From a bacterium (GTDB lineage Bacteria; UBA10199; JAIBAG01): a DNA stretch of 64,000 nucleotides. Every line of letters begins with the position of its first letter. Position 1 is the first letter of the stretch. Where the stretch lies: the NCBI GenBank assembly GCA_019695305.1, contig JAIBAG010000001.1, forward strand, positions 260,108 to 324,107, in the 5' to 3' direction. A model generated the notes under the pieces. The model saw nothing but the letters and a program-made list of their open reading frames with translations. It did no database searches and was not told the DNA's origin. Shown one piece after another: positions 1-9,191 of the stretch. The position numbers and the translations under genes were made by a program.

Positions 1-1020
1 CCGCAAACTTTGTCGCTTGCTGTAGGTTATGGTCGCAAAGTATCGGGTAAGGTGGGAACGGGTGTTGGTTTTGATGCTTATCCTTTTCAACAGGTTGTAG
101 ACGGTAATTTGGCTTGGGGTGGTTTGGTTTTAGAGAGTGTTATTAAAACGGGAGTTAATCATCAATTAGCCATTACGCAAGGTCATCATACTATGGAAGG
201 TCGCGATATTGTGCGCGAAACCACCTTGGAAGAATTTGCTAAAAACCCCGAGGCCTCTAACGAGGGTCATGAAGCCGAAGATTTAACTTTGTGGCCTGTA
301 CACGAATATAAAGGTTACCGCTGGGGTATGGCCATCGACATGAGTGTGTGTACCGGTTGTAATGCGTGTATGATTGGCTGCCAATCTGAAAACAATATTC
401 CTACAGTAGGTCGCGAACAGGTTATTGTGGGTCGTGAGATGCACTGGATTCGTGTTGACCGTTATTATGTTGGCGATCCCGATAAAAATCCAGATGTGTC
501 GTATCAGCCTATGCTGTGCCAGCATTGCGAAAATGCTCCTTGCGAAACGGTATGTCCGGTTATTGCTACAGTGCACGACGAAGAAGGTTTAAATACCATG
601 GTGTACAACCGCTGTGTGGGTACGCGTTATTGTGCCAATAACTGTCCGTATAAAGTGCGTCGTTTTAATTATTTTGGTTATCACGATGTAGTTGAAAAAC
701 CGCGTTCATATCAGTTTAACCCCGAAGTAACCGTGCGCGAACAAGGGGTGATGGAAAAATGTACTTTTTGTATCCAGCGCATTCATGAAGCCAAGTGGAA
801 TGCCAAGTATGAAAACCGTTTGGTGAAAGACGGCGAAATTAAAACCGCCTGTCAGCAAACCTGTCCTACCGATGCGATTGTGTTTGGTAATACCAACGAT
901 CCCGATAGTAAGGTTTCCAAAATTAAGAAGTTGCCACGCGGGTATCATGTGCTGGAAGAAACCAATGTGAAATCACAAGTGACGTATTTGGCTAAAGTTA
1001 GAAATAAAGTGTCAGCCTGA
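1..1020 (+). CDS. actB: Alternative complex III subunit B, iron-sulfur part (5' end missing)
   Basis: This is the C-terminal part of the large iron-sulfur subunit of alternative complex III, a quinol:cytochrome c/oxidase oxidoreductase of the inner membrane. The frame is open to the left edge, so the molybdopterin-oxidoreductase-like N-terminal half lies outside the window. Four ferredoxin-type cysteine clusters can be read: CTGCNACMIGC (about nt 349), CQHCENAPCETVCP (about nt 520), CVGTRYCANNCPYK (about nt 613), and CTFCIQ (about nt 763) completed by CQQTCPTDA (about nt 850). In the family these hold three 4Fe-4S and one 3Fe-4S centre. The downstream actC-actF order confirms the call. The TTG at nt 10 is not a real start. 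Confidence 0.93.
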   Translation, partial: PQTLSLAVGYGRKVSGKVGTGVGFDAYPFQQVVDGNLAWGGLVLESVIKTGVNHQLAITQGHHTMEGRDIVRETTLEEFAKNPEASNEGHEAEDLTLWPVHEYKGYRWGMAIDMSVCTGCNACMIGCQSENNIPTVGREQVIVGREMHWIRVDRYYVGDPDKNPDVSYQPMLCQHCENAPCETVCPVIATVHDEEGLNTMVYNRCVGTRYCANNCPYKVRRFNYFGYHDVVEKPRSYQFNPEVTVREQGVMEKCTFCIQRIHEAKWNAKYENRLVKDGEIKTACQQTCPTDAIVFGNTNDPDSKVSKIKKLPRGYHVLEETNVKSQVTYLAKVRNKVSA

Positions 1021-1026
1021 GGCTGA

Positions 1027-1041
1027 TCCGCCTCTGGCGGA
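1027..1041. repeat. Short palindromic repeat between actB and actC
   Basis: TCCGCCTCTGGCGGA is a perfect 6-bp-arm hairpin (TCCGCC/GGCGGA) in the 32-nt gap between actB and actC. The same type recurs at 31665-31679 with loop AAA, next to a related CCAGCC-TCT-GGCTGG hairpin. It is probably a dispersed REP-like palindrome that here sits inside an operon. Confidence 0.6.
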
Positions 1042-1052
1042 AAGGTTAAGAG

Positions 1053-2417
1053 ATGGAAATAGTAAATAATAAAATTATTAAAGAACCTCTTGTTGCTCCG
1101 GGTCGCGTGTATGCTGATGTGAACGATCGTGTGTGTGCGCCTTTGGAACGCTTTCCATCTATTAAATGGTGGGCCTGTTTTTTGGTGGCGCAAGTGGCTT
1201 TGGCTATTGGTACTTTTCTTGTGATCAATATGTTCAAACAGGGTTTGGGCGTATTGGGTATTAACCATCCTGTAGCTTGGGGAACATTTATTACCAATTT
1301 CGTGTTTTGGATTGGTATTGGTCACGCAGGTACTCTTATTTCGGCTATTCTCTTTTTGTTCCGTCAAAAATGGAGAACTGCTATCAATCGTTCGGCTGAA
1401 GCTATGACAATTTTTGCTGTGATGACCGCCGGTATGTTTCCTATTCTTCACACCGGTCGTCCCTGGTATGCCGCTTTTTATTTGTTCCCTTATCCTAATC
1501 AGCGACAATTATGGGTCAATTTTCGTTCACCGCTTGAGTGGGACGTGTGGGCGGTATCAACTTATTTCACAATTTCGCTTCTATTCTGGTACATTGGTCT
1601 TATTCCCGATATTGCTTCGGTGCGTGATCGAGCTAAAAACACCATTCGTAAAATTGTTTATACGGTTCTTTCCTTTGGCTGGAGAGGTTCGGCCAAGCAT
1701 TGGAACCATTATGAAATGGTTTATTTAATCTTAGCGGGTCTTTCTACTCCTCTCGTGCTCTCGGTGCACTCCATCGTATCTTTCGATTTCGCTGTTGCCA
1801 TTTTGCCTGGTTGGCATACCACCATTTTTCCTCCTTATTTCGTTGCTGGCGCTGTGTTTTCTGGCTTTGCTATGGTGGTTACTCTCTTATGCATTGTGCG
1901 CGAAGTATTTAACTTAAAAGATTTTATTACGGTAGGTCATTTGGAGAATATGAATAAAATTATTCTCCTTACCGGCACTATTGTAGGCTACGCCTACATT
2001 ATGGAATTTTTTATCGCTTGGTATTCGGGTAGCATGTATGAACGATTCGCGTTTATTAACCGTGCAACCGGTCCTTATGCGTGGTCGTACTGGATTATGA
2101 TGACTTGTAACGTGATTACTCCGCAAATTTTCTGGTTTAAAAATTTACGTCGCTCTATCCCGGTTATGTTTGTGGCATCTCTCATTGTTAATATTGGTAT
2201 GTGGTTTGAGCGTTTTGTAATTATTATCACCTCACTCCATCGCGATTATTTGCCCTCAAGCTGGGATTATTACATCCCCACATTAACCGATTGGGGAATC
2301 ACCATTATGAGTTTTGGTTTTTTCTTTACGTTATTTTTACTCTTTTGCCGGGTATTACCCACCATTTGTATGTTTGAAGTGAAAATGGTGATGGAAACCA
2401 AAGGAAAGCATCACTAG
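1053..2417 (+). CDS. actC: Alternative complex III subunit C, NrfD/PsrC-like membrane quinol-binding subunit
   Basis: This polytopic membrane protein of 454 residues has about ten hydrophobic segments and fits the NrfD/PsrC family. In ACIII, ActC forms the quinol-binding membrane core next to the ActB iron-sulfur subunit. The family signature is diffuse, so the call rests on length, hydrophobic pattern and its place between actB and actD. The gene starts at ATG 1053 after GGTTAAGAG and ends two bases before actD, which suggests translational coupling. The second ACIII NrfD-like subunit is actF, further down. Confidence 0.92.
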   Translation: MEIVNNKIIKEPLVAPGRVYADVNDRVCAPLERFPSIKWWACFLVAQVALAIGTFLVINMFKQGLGVLGINHPVAWGTFITNFVFWIGIGHAGTLISAILFLFRQKWRTAINRSAEAMTIFAVMTAGMFPILHTGRPWYAAFYLFPYPNQRQLWVNFRSPLEWDVWAVSTYFTISLLFWYIGLIPDIASVRDRAKNTIRKIVYTVLSFGWRGSAKHWNHYEMVYLILAGLSTPLVLSVHSIVSFDFAVAILPGWHTTIFPPYFVAGAVFSGFAMVVTLLCIVREVFNLKDFITVGHLENMNKIILLTGTIVGYAYIMEFFIAWYSGSMYERFAFINRATGPYAWSYWIMMTCNVITPQIFWFKNLRRSIPVMFVASLIVNIGMWFERFVIIITSLHRDYLPSSWDYYIPTLTDWGITIMSFGFFFTLFLLFCRVLPTICMFEVKMVMETKGKHH

Positions 2418-2419
2418 TT

Positions 2420-2941
2420 ATGGCTACTAAGGAAAAAGGAATTTTGGCCGTTTTTAACGATCAGCATCAATTGCTTGATGCTATTAAAAAAGTACGCGCT
2501 ATGGGCATTACCAAAATGGATGCCTTTACGCCTTTTCCCATACACGGCATTGAAGATGCCATGGGACTTAAGCGCTCGTGGATTCCATGGGCAACGTTGG
2601 TATATGGCTTAACGGGCGCAACACTTGCTTTTACTTTTGAAACTTGGACCTCAGCTTTTGATTGGCCGCTTAATATTGGTGGTAAGCCTTTTATTTCCTG
2701 GCCAGCTTTTATTCCAATTACTTTTGAAGGTGGTATTTTAATTGGCGGTGTGCTGACCGTATTAACACTTTTTGGTGTGATGAAGTTACCTTGTTTTAGT
2801 AAGCCGGTTTTAGATGTTAGACTTACCAACGATCACTTTGGTCTTATGATTGAAGATGCCGACCCCAAGTTTAACGAAGATAAATTAAGCAACGCTTTTA
2901 AAGAATGCCACGTGGTGGACATTAAAAAAATTGGCCACTAA
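2420..2941 (+). CDS. actD: Alternative complex III subunit D (DUF3341)
   Basis: A 173-residue protein with a soluble N-terminal half (cytoplasmic alpha/beta, starting around GILAVFNDQHQLLDAIKKVR), two membrane helices near residues 55-75 and 95-120, and a soluble tail. This matches the DUF3341 ActD subunit of alternative complex III. It lies 2 nt after actC and 58 nt before actE. It has no redox motif of its own, and its role in the complex is structural. Confidence 0.9.
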   Translation: MATKEKGILAVFNDQHQLLDAIKKVRAMGITKMDAFTPFPIHGIEDAMGLKRSWIPWATLVYGLTGATLAFTFETWTSAFDWPLNIGGKPFISWPAFIPITFEGGILIGGVLTVLTLFGVMKLPCFSKPVLDVRLTNDHFGLMIEDADPKFNEDKLSNAFKECHVVDIKKIGH

Positions 2942-2999
2942 CAAATGTTAGTGCAAACAAGCGGTAGTATTTTTTAAATTAAGGATTTGTTAGTAATTT

Positions 3000-3566
3000 A
3001 TGAAACGTTTTTATCAATACATTCTGGTGATGGTTATAGCGGTGGTGTTAAGCGCTTGTGCAGGTGCTGGTGGTAATCGCACTACTTTTGAATATATGCC
3101 CGATATGATGGATCAATGGCATATTAAGGCACAAGAAGAACCGTATCGAGCTGCTCCCGAAGGCACGGTACCGGTAGGCTACAAAGCTTATCCTTATTCT
3201 AAAGAAGAAGGGGATATGGCTAATAGTTTGCAAAACCCTCTGGCCATGACCAAAGAAAATCTTTTATTAGGCAAAAAAACTTTTAATACCTATTGTATTG
3301 TGTGTCATGGTTCTCGTGGCAAGGGTGATGGTTATATTGTTCCCAAATTTCCCATGCCGCCGTCTCTTCAATCCGATAAGGTACGCGGTTTATCCGATGG
3401 GCGTTTGTTTCATATCATGACACGTGGACAAAATTTGATGCCCTCATATGCCTCTCAAACTTTAGAGAAAGAAAGATGGGCAACAGCTCTTTATATACGG
3501 GCTCTGCAGCGCTCGGTTAAACCCAGTGCCGAAGACGTAGAAATTTTTAACAGCATGCTTAAGTAA
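3000..3566 (+). CDS. actE: Alternative complex III subunit E, mono-haem cytochrome c lipoprotein
   Basis: A 188-residue lipoprotein cytochrome c. A signal peptide ends in the lipobox LSAC with acylated Cys20, and one class I haem site lies at C99-IV-C102-H103 in a GKKTFNTY context typical of these domains. A later Met in RGQNLMPSY may be the sixth ligand. In ACIII, ActE takes electrons from ActB on the periplasmic side and passes them on to an oxidase or soluble carrier. It lies between actD and actF, in the canonical order. Confidence 0.93.
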   Translation: MKRFYQYILVMVIAVVLSACAGAGGNRTTFEYMPDMMDQWHIKAQEEPYRAAPEGTVPVGYKAYPYSKEEGDMANSLQNPLAMTKENLLLGKKTFNTYCIVCHGSRGKGDGYIVPKFPMPPSLQSDKVRGLSDGRLFHIMTRGQNLMPSYASQTLEKERWATALYIRALQRSVKPSAEDVEIFNSMLK

Positions 3567-3574
3567 GGAATTGT

Positions 3575-4759
3575 ATGAATGCCGCTCCCCGAAAATATGA
3601 AATGCCAAAAGCCCTTGCTGGTTTAATGCTGGCTTTTGTGGTGGTTGGTGTAGTGTCGTTTTTGCACACGTTAAAAATAGATGAACAGCGCGCTTGGACC
3701 GGGTTTTTACATCAGTATTTTTACTGGTTATGTTTAGGTTTGGGCGGGCTCTTTTTTACAGCTTTGCAGCACATTACCGGATCTTACTGGAGTGTGACGG
3801 TGCGCCGTATAGCCGAAGTGTTTAGTGCTTATTTGCCGGTGGCACTTGTGTTGTTTTTTGTGTTGCTCGCGGGTTCGGGCCATTTATTTGAATGGATGCA
3901 TGCCGATGTAGTGGCTCATGATCATTTACTTCAGGGTAAATCAGCTTATCTCAATAAACCATTTTTTATTATCCGTGCTCTGTTTTTGTTTGGGGTGTGT
4001 TTTACTTTGGGTTACAAAATGATCTGTAATTCACTCAAGCAAGATGAAACGGGTGATGCAGCGTTAACCTTAAAAAACACCAAAATGGCGCCGTTGTTTT
4101 TGTTTCTTTTTGGTTGGGGTTTTACCTTTGTAACAGTAGATCTCATCATGTCTCTTTCACCTCATTGGTTTAGCACAATTTTTGGTGTTTATTGTTGGGC
4201 CGGACTTTTTTCATCTACTCTGGCTATGCTGGCTTTGTGGGTATTGCGTTTAAAACGCAAAGGAATTTTAGCTGGTTTTGTTAACGAAAACCACTTGCAC
4301 GATATTGGCAAGCTCATGTTTGCTTTCATGGTATTTTGGGCTTATACCGGTTTTTCACAATTCATGCTGATTTGGTATGGTAATTTACCCGAAGAAAATT
4401 TCTTTTATTTAAACCGTATTGTAACCGAAGGCAGTATTAGCTGGCTTTGTATTTCGCGAATTCTCATGGTGGGTCATTTTGGTTTGCCTTTCTTGTTATT
4501 TATTGGCCGCAAACAAAAGAGAAACGAAATATTTCTTATGTGTACAGCCATCTGGTATTTAATTTTTCAATGGATTGATATTTACTGGTTGGTGTACCCC
4601 ACTTTTTATAAAATTCCAGTTTTTGGTTTTTATGAAGTGGGTCTCTTTTTGGGATTTTTAGGATTATTTGTGTTGTCGGTGGGTTTCCGTCTGTCCCGTG
4701 TGTCGCCGGTGGCGTACCGCGATCCTCGGATGGAAGACGCACTACACCACCATCAATGA
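3575..4759 (+). CDS. actF: Alternative complex III subunit F, quinol oxidoreductase membrane subunit
   Basis: A 394-residue polytopic membrane protein with about ten helices, the second NrfD-like subunit of ACIII (ActF). It starts 9 nt after actE and overlaps sco by 4 nt (ATGA), so the two genes are probably translationally coupled. Its C-terminal tail ends in a short His cluster (HHHQ). The hydrophobic pattern and operon place support the call, but there are no redox motifs. Confidence 0.9.
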   Translation: MNAAPRKYEMPKALAGLMLAFVVVGVVSFLHTLKIDEQRAWTGFLHQYFYWLCLGLGGLFFTALQHITGSYWSVTVRRIAEVFSAYLPVALVLFFVLLAGSGHLFEWMHADVVAHDHLLQGKSAYLNKPFFIIRALFLFGVCFTLGYKMICNSLKQDETGDAALTLKNTKMAPLFLFLFGWGFTFVTVDLIMSLSPHWFSTIFGVYCWAGLFSSTLAMLALWVLRLKRKGILAGFVNENHLHDIGKLMFAFMVFWAYTGFSQFMLIWYGNLPEENFFYLNRIVTEGSISWLCISRILMVGHFGLPFLLFIGRKQKRNEIFLMCTAIWYLIFQWIDIYWLVYPTFYKIPVFGFYEVGLFLGFLGLFVLSVGFRLSRVSPVAYRDPRMEDALHHHQ

Positions 4760-5502
4760 AGTTTGTTGTTGTTTGCTCTTTGATTTTAATAAGCGTTGTA
4801 AGCTGGGCTGCGGATATAGATCCGCAAGCAATGGTGATTACAAACCAGGTGGGAAGCAGGCTTCCAGATGTTGGTTTTAAAGATGAGATGGGAAACCAGG
4901 TTCATCTTAAAACAATTTTAAACGAGGGTAAGCCTGTTATTCTGACGCCGGTATATTACGGTTGTCCTAGTTTGTGCACAGTGGTGCTTAATGGTTTGTT
5001 AGATGGGTTAAAGGAATTAAAAGACGATTTTAAGGGTGAATTTAAAATTGTAACTTTTAGTATTAATCCAGAGGAAACCCCACAAATAGCTGCTGTTAAA
5101 AAAGAAGCCTATGTGAAGGAGTCATCCTTCAGCCCGCATGATTGGTATTTTTTAACGGGTGATGACGCTAGTATTAAATCGCTAACCCAGGCGTTAGGAT
5201 TTCATTACCAACGCTTAGGCGATGAGTATGTGCATGGTGCCGGAATTTTTGTGGTGTCGTCCAAAGGTGACTTAAAAAGAACCCTTTTTGGGAGTCATTA
5301 CAGAGCGCAAGATTTAAAGCTTGCGTTAATTGAAGCCGGAGCTGGTGAATTGGCTCACAAAGTGAGTTCCTATTTTTACCGGTACGATGATTTAACGAGG
5401 CAGTATAGGCCACATGGCCCAAGACTTTTAAAATTAGTAGGTGCTTTTTTACTTTTTAATTTGGCTTTTTTTGTATGGAAAAGAAACAAAGTAAACAATT
5501 AG
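4756..5502 (+). CDS. sco: Sco1/SenC/PrrC copper chaperone for cytochrome c oxidase
   Basis: A thioredoxin-fold Sco protein of 248 residues with an N-terminal signal sequence and a C-terminal membrane helix (around residues 225-242). The copper ligands of the family are all present: C70 and C74 in YYGCPSLCT, and H160 in EYVHGAG. Sco proteins deliver copper to the CuA site of subunit II and keep its cysteines reduced. The gene overlaps actF by 4 nt and the next cytochrome gene by 28 nt, so it sits inside the operon that encodes its target, coxB. Confidence 0.92.
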   Translation: MKFVVVCSLILISVVSWAADIDPQAMVITNQVGSRLPDVGFKDEMGNQVHLKTILNEGKPVILTPVYYGCPSLCTVVLNGLLDGLKELKDDFKGEFKIVTFSINPEETPQIAAVKKEAYVKESSFSPHDWYFLTGDDASIKSLTQALGFHYQRLGDEYVHGAGIFVVSSKGDLKRTLFGSHYRAQDLKLALIEAGAGELAHKVSSYFYRYDDLTRQYRPHGPRLLKLVGAFLLFNLAFFVWKRNKVNN

Positions 5503-6650
5503 TGTTGAGTGTAGCAATTTTGATGTGCGGCTTGATAATGCCAAGCTTTGTGCATGCCGATGATTTGCAGGAAATTTCGCAAAATATCACGTCCACTCCC
5601 GATCAAATTGCCAAAGGTAAAACTGTGTTTATGTCTAATTGTATGACATGTCACGGTTCTGAAGGAAAAGGTGACGGCCCGGCGGCTGCAGCATTTAATC
5701 CTAAGCCGCGCAATTTTACCGCAGAAAAATTTAAGCAAGGTTCTAGCCCTTCGGCCACTTTTTATACTGTGACCAATGGTATGGGCAGTATGCCTTCGTT
5801 TGCCGCTTTGTCAGTATCCGATCGTTTGGCGGCCATTCATTTTGTGTTAAGTTTGTCGCCCAATCGCGAAAAGGATACTCCTGATACTTTATCCAAAATT
5901 GGTCTTGGTCCCGACTTAAAACCTTTAGCTAATTTTAATAGTAATAAAGCTCCAGAGTTACCAATTGATTATATTATTGAACGTATGTCGACTGACGGTA
6001 ACGTAAAAACGCTCGATTACAAATTGCTGGCCAAGCAAATGGAAGAAGAGAAAAAGGCGGCCGCCACTCCTGTAGCACAAGCCCCTGTTCAGGCCGATTT
6101 AAAACGAGGAAAAGTTTTGTTTGAATCGTGCACGATTTGCCACGGTGATAATGGCGAAGGAACAAAGCTTGCTACAGCGCCTCAAATTGCAGGCCAGGAT
6201 GTTGATTATTTAATGCGTCAGCTTAAAAACTTTCAAACAGGTGTAAGAGGGGCTCACCCCGACGACGTGAATGGTCTTAAAATGCGTCCTATGTCGCGTA
6301 TGTTACAAACAGAAGAAGATGTTATAAACGTAGCGCATTACGTGGCAAGTCTTCCTAACACTAAAACCGAAAATACTTTAGGTGGTGATAAAGAAAAAGG
6401 AAAGATTACCTACAACACCTGTATGTCATGCCATGGAGCTGATGCAAAAGGATCAAAAGCGATGAATGCTCCCATGCTTAAGTATTTGCCCGATTGGTAC
6501 ATCATGACGCAAATTCATAATTTTCAAAAAGGAATTCGTGGTACAGATTCTCGTGATACAAACGGGGCTACCATGCGTGGTATGGCGGCAAGTTTAGCAA
6601 CGGACGATATGATAAAAGACGTGGCTGCTTATATTCAATCATTACAGTAA
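5475..6650 (+). CDS. Tri-haem cytochrome c
   Basis: A secreted cytochrome of 391 residues with a signal peptide (about residues 8-28, ending VHA) and three class I haem c domains. The CxxCH sites are C56-MT-C59-H60, C219-TI-C222-H223 and C316-MS-C319-H320. A Glu/Lys/Ala/Pro-rich linker near residues 185-208 separates the first domain from the tandem C-terminal pair. Its place between the ACIII genes and the oxidase suggests it carries electrons from ActE to CoxB, which lacks a cytochrome c domain of its own. The start overlaps sco by 28 nt, and no later good start was found. Confidence 0.9.
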   Translation: MEKKQSKQLVLSVAILMCGLIMPSFVHADDLQEISQNITSTPDQIAKGKTVFMSNCMTCHGSEGKGDGPAAAAFNPKPRNFTAEKFKQGSSPSATFYTVTNGMGSMPSFAALSVSDRLAAIHFVLSLSPNREKDTPDTLSKIGLGPDLKPLANFNSNKAPELPIDYIIERMSTDGNVKTLDYKLLAKQMEEEKKAAATPVAQAPVQADLKRGKVLFESCTICHGDNGEGTKLATAPQIAGQDVDYLMRQLKNFQTGVRGAHPDDVNGLKMRPMSRMLQTEEDVINVAHYVASLPNTKTENTLGGDKEKGKITYNTCMSCHGADAKGSKAMNAPMLKYLPDWYIMTQIHNFQKGIRGTDSRDTNGATMRGMAASLATDDMIKDVAAYIQSLQ

Positions 6651-6662
6651 ACAGAGGAAGTT

Positions 6663-6773
6663 ATGGCAGATAACGACAATGTGACACCTGAAGGAGAAGC
6701 AAAGTACTTTTTTTATTTTACACTAGGGCTGCTTGCTGCCTATGTAGGCGCTGTTCTGATTTTTGTTTTCTAG
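6663..6773 (+). CDS. Small single-helix membrane peptide in the oxidase operon (36 aa)
   Basis: A 36-residue ORF preceded by AGAGGAAGTT, a good ribosome binding site. It has a polar, acidic N-terminus (MADNDNVTPEGEAK) followed by one strong membrane helix ending in FVF. It fits exactly between the tri-haem cytochrome and coxB with 12-17 nt gaps. Size and place suggest an accessory subunit of the oxidase or ACIII, similar in kind to the small single-helix subunits of other haem-copper oxidases. No family was recognised. Confidence 0.75.
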   Translation: MADNDNVTPEGEAKYFFYFTLGLLAAYVGAVLIFVF

Positions 6774-6790
6774 TTTATTTGGAGTAATTT

Positions 6791-7486
6791 ATGTTACAAC
6801 ACTTTCTTCCCGGTATTTCCTCCTATAGTGCCCAATCCGATCAACTGTTTGATCTCATTACGTATGTTATGGGTTTTTGGTTTTTCTTAGGGCAGGGACT
6901 TTTTTTTTACTTCATCCTAAAATACCGTCGTAAGCCCGGAGTTCCTTCGGTTTATATTTCTGGTGATAGCAAACAGGAGAAAAAACCTATTGCTTGGGCA
7001 CACAAGCTTTTACTTGTTTGCGATATTGTTATTGTGCTGGCCGCCGTTAAAGTTTGGTATCATGTAAAGCAAGAACTTCCCCCGGCCGATGCTACTATTA
7101 AAGTGATTGGTCAGCAATGGGCCTGGACCTTTGTTGATGCGGGTAAAGACGGCAAACTGGATACTCCCGATGATATCACCACTATTGATGAGCTTCATGT
7201 ACAAGTGAATAAAACCTATCATTTTTTACTTACAACAAAAGACGTGCTTCATAGTTTTTTTGTACCGGTATTTCGCCTTAAGCAAGATGCGGTTCCTGGG
7301 CGAGAAATTGTGGGTTGGTTTAAAGCTCTTGAAACAGGTGAGTATGATATTACCTGTGCCGAAATTTGTGGCGTGGGTCATGGTCTCATGGGAGGCAGAA
7401 TTTTTATTGAAAGCGAAGAAGACCACCAAAAATGGGTTGATAATCATTCTTCACAGGGCAGTGCTAAATTGGGGTTAAATCCATAA
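6791..7486 (+). CDS. coxB: Cytochrome c oxidase subunit II
   Basis: A 231-residue subunit II with two N-terminal membrane helices (about residues 22-44 and 72-92) and a periplasmic cupredoxin domain. The CuA ligands are complete: H154 (VLHSFF) and the motif C189-x3-C193-x3-H197-x2-M200. There is no fused cytochrome c domain, so electrons must arrive from a separate cytochrome. It is followed directly by coxA. Confidence 0.95.
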   Translation: MLQHFLPGISSYSAQSDQLFDLITYVMGFWFFLGQGLFFYFILKYRRKPGVPSVYISGDSKQEKKPIAWAHKLLLVCDIVIVLAAVKVWYHVKQELPPADATIKVIGQQWAWTFVDAGKDGKLDTPDDITTIDELHVQVNKTYHFLLTTKDVLHSFFVPVFRLKQDAVPGREIVGWFKALETGEYDITCAEICGVGHGLMGGRIFIESEEDHQKWVDNHSSQGSAKLGLNP

Positions 7487-7496
7487 GGACAACAAT

Positions 7497-9173
7497 ATGT
7501 CTCATTCCAACGAACATCATCACGAAAGTTTTTTTAAGAAATATCTTTTTTCCACCGACCATAAAATTATCGGTATGCAGTATTTATTTACTGGCATGTT
7601 TATGGGTTTAATTGGTGGGTTTTTGGTTTACGCGTTTCGTATGCAGCTGGCTTTCCCGGGAATTTCGGTTCCCGGATTTGGTGTAGTAACCGAAAGTGGT
7701 TACAATGCCCTGGTTACCAATCACGGTGCCGTGATGATTTTTTGGTTTGCCATGCCCGTTCTTATTGCTGCTTTTGGCAACTATTTAATTCCGCTCATGA
7801 TTGGTTGCGACGATATGGTGTTCCCACGTCTTAATCGTCTTTCCTATCAAATCTTTTTACTCAGTGCCATTATACTGATCATTTCCTTTTTTGTAAAAAA
7901 TGGCGGTTTTGGTGGCGCTTGGACAGCGTATCCGCCTTTGTCTGCCAAAGCTGAATACAATTTAACTCCCATGGGTGCGCCTTTATGGCTTATTGCTGTT
8001 GCTCTTGAATTTGTAGCTTTTTTAATTGGTGGTATCAATTTTATTACAACTCTCATGAACTCACGCGCTAAAGGAATGAAGATGTACGATATTCCCATGG
8101 TAGTGTGGATGATTGTGATTGCTAGTATTTTGTTTATGGCTTCCGTAGGTCCGCTTATAGCCGGAGCGGCTATGTTGTTGTTTGATCAATTGATTGGTAC
8201 TGCGTTTTACGACGCGGCCAAGGGTGGGGATCCGCTTTTGTGGCAACATCTTTTCTGGTTCTTTGGCCACCCCGAAGTTTATGTGGTTTTGTTGCCCACT
8301 ATGGGTATGGTGGTAGAAGTGATGACCACTTTTTCACGCAAAAAATTGTTTGGTTATAAAACTTTTTTATACTCCACCTTTTTTACCGGAATTTTAAGCT
8401 TTGTAGTATGGGCGCATCACCAGTTTGTAGCAGGCATTGATCCACGCATGGCCAATATTTTTACCGTAACCACTTTGCTTATTTCGGTACCTATTGCCGA
8501 AATTTGTTTTTTGATGATTGCCACCCTGTATGGCGGATCCATCGAACTTAAAACCCCTATGTTGTTTGCTTTAGCTTTTGTGGCCGAATTTATTATTGGT
8601 GGTGTTACCGGAATTTATCTTGGCTCGTCGGGCATGGATATTTATTTCCATGATACCTACTTTGTGGTGGCTCACTTTCATTATACTTTCGTGCCTATTG
8701 CCATCATTGGTCTTTTTACCGGTATTTATTATTGGTTCCCCAAAATGTTTGGCAAAATGATGTGTGATACTTTGGGTAAAATTCACTTTTGGGGCACTAT
8801 TATTTCATTCAATTTTATTTTTATTCCACTTTTCTTTTTGGGTATGGCTGGTGAACATCGTCGTATTTACAACTACCAAAATTTTCCCGACTTAAACACA
8901 GTGGGTTTATTTGATTTGCGCAAATTAGCAACGGTGTCGTTATTGGTTATGCTCGCGTTTCAGGCTGTGTTTTTTTACAACTTTATTCGTAGTTTAATTA
9001 AGGGTGAAAAGGCTCCGGCTAATCCCTGGAAAGCCAATACGCTGGAATGGCAGGCCCCGTCGCCTCCTCCCCACGGTAATTTTGCCGAATTGCCCGAAGT
9101 ATATCGTGGGCCTTACGAATTTGGTGTGCCGGGCCGTGACCAAGATTATTGGCCGCAAAATCAACCGAATTAA
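7497..9173 (+). CDS. coxA: Cytochrome c oxidase subunit I
   Basis: A 558-residue haem-copper oxidase core subunit with about 12 helices. Visible ligands are H76 (NHGAVM, low-spin haem a), H258 and Y262 (GHPEVY, CuB ligand and cross-linked Tyr), H307/H308 (WAHHQF, CuB), and H393/H395 (VAHFHY, haem a3 and haem a). The HPEVY tyrosine places it in the A-type oxidases. The C-terminal tail is Pro-rich. It lies in a coxB-A-C-D order, 11 nt after coxB. Confidence 0.97.
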   Translation: MSHSNEHHHESFFKKYLFSTDHKIIGMQYLFTGMFMGLIGGFLVYAFRMQLAFPGISVPGFGVVTESGYNALVTNHGAVMIFWFAMPVLIAAFGNYLIPLMIGCDDMVFPRLNRLSYQIFLLSAIILIISFFVKNGGFGGAWTAYPPLSAKAEYNLTPMGAPLWLIAVALEFVAFLIGGINFITTLMNSRAKGMKMYDIPMVVWMIVIASILFMASVGPLIAGAAMLLFDQLIGTAFYDAAKGGDPLLWQHLFWFFGHPEVYVVLLPTMGMVVEVMTTFSRKKLFGYKTFLYSTFFTGILSFVVWAHHQFVAGIDPRMANIFTVTTLLISVPIAEICFLMIATLYGGSIELKTPMLFALAFVAEFIIGGVTGIYLGSSGMDIYFHDTYFVVAHFHYTFVPIAIIGLFTGIYYWFPKMFGKMMCDTLGKIHFWGTIISFNFIFIPLFFLGMAGEHRRIYNYQNFPDLNTVGLFDLRKLATVSLLVMLAFQAVFFYNFIRSLIKGEKAPANPWKANTLEWQAPSPPPHGNFAELPEVYRGPYEFGVPGRDQDYWPQNQPN

Positions 9174-9191
9174 CTTTCATAAGGAACGTTT

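Noticed and set aside
945..1508. A 187-codon minus-strand frame over actB/actC
   Set aside because: It lies wholly antisense to two well-supported genes and has no recognisable features.
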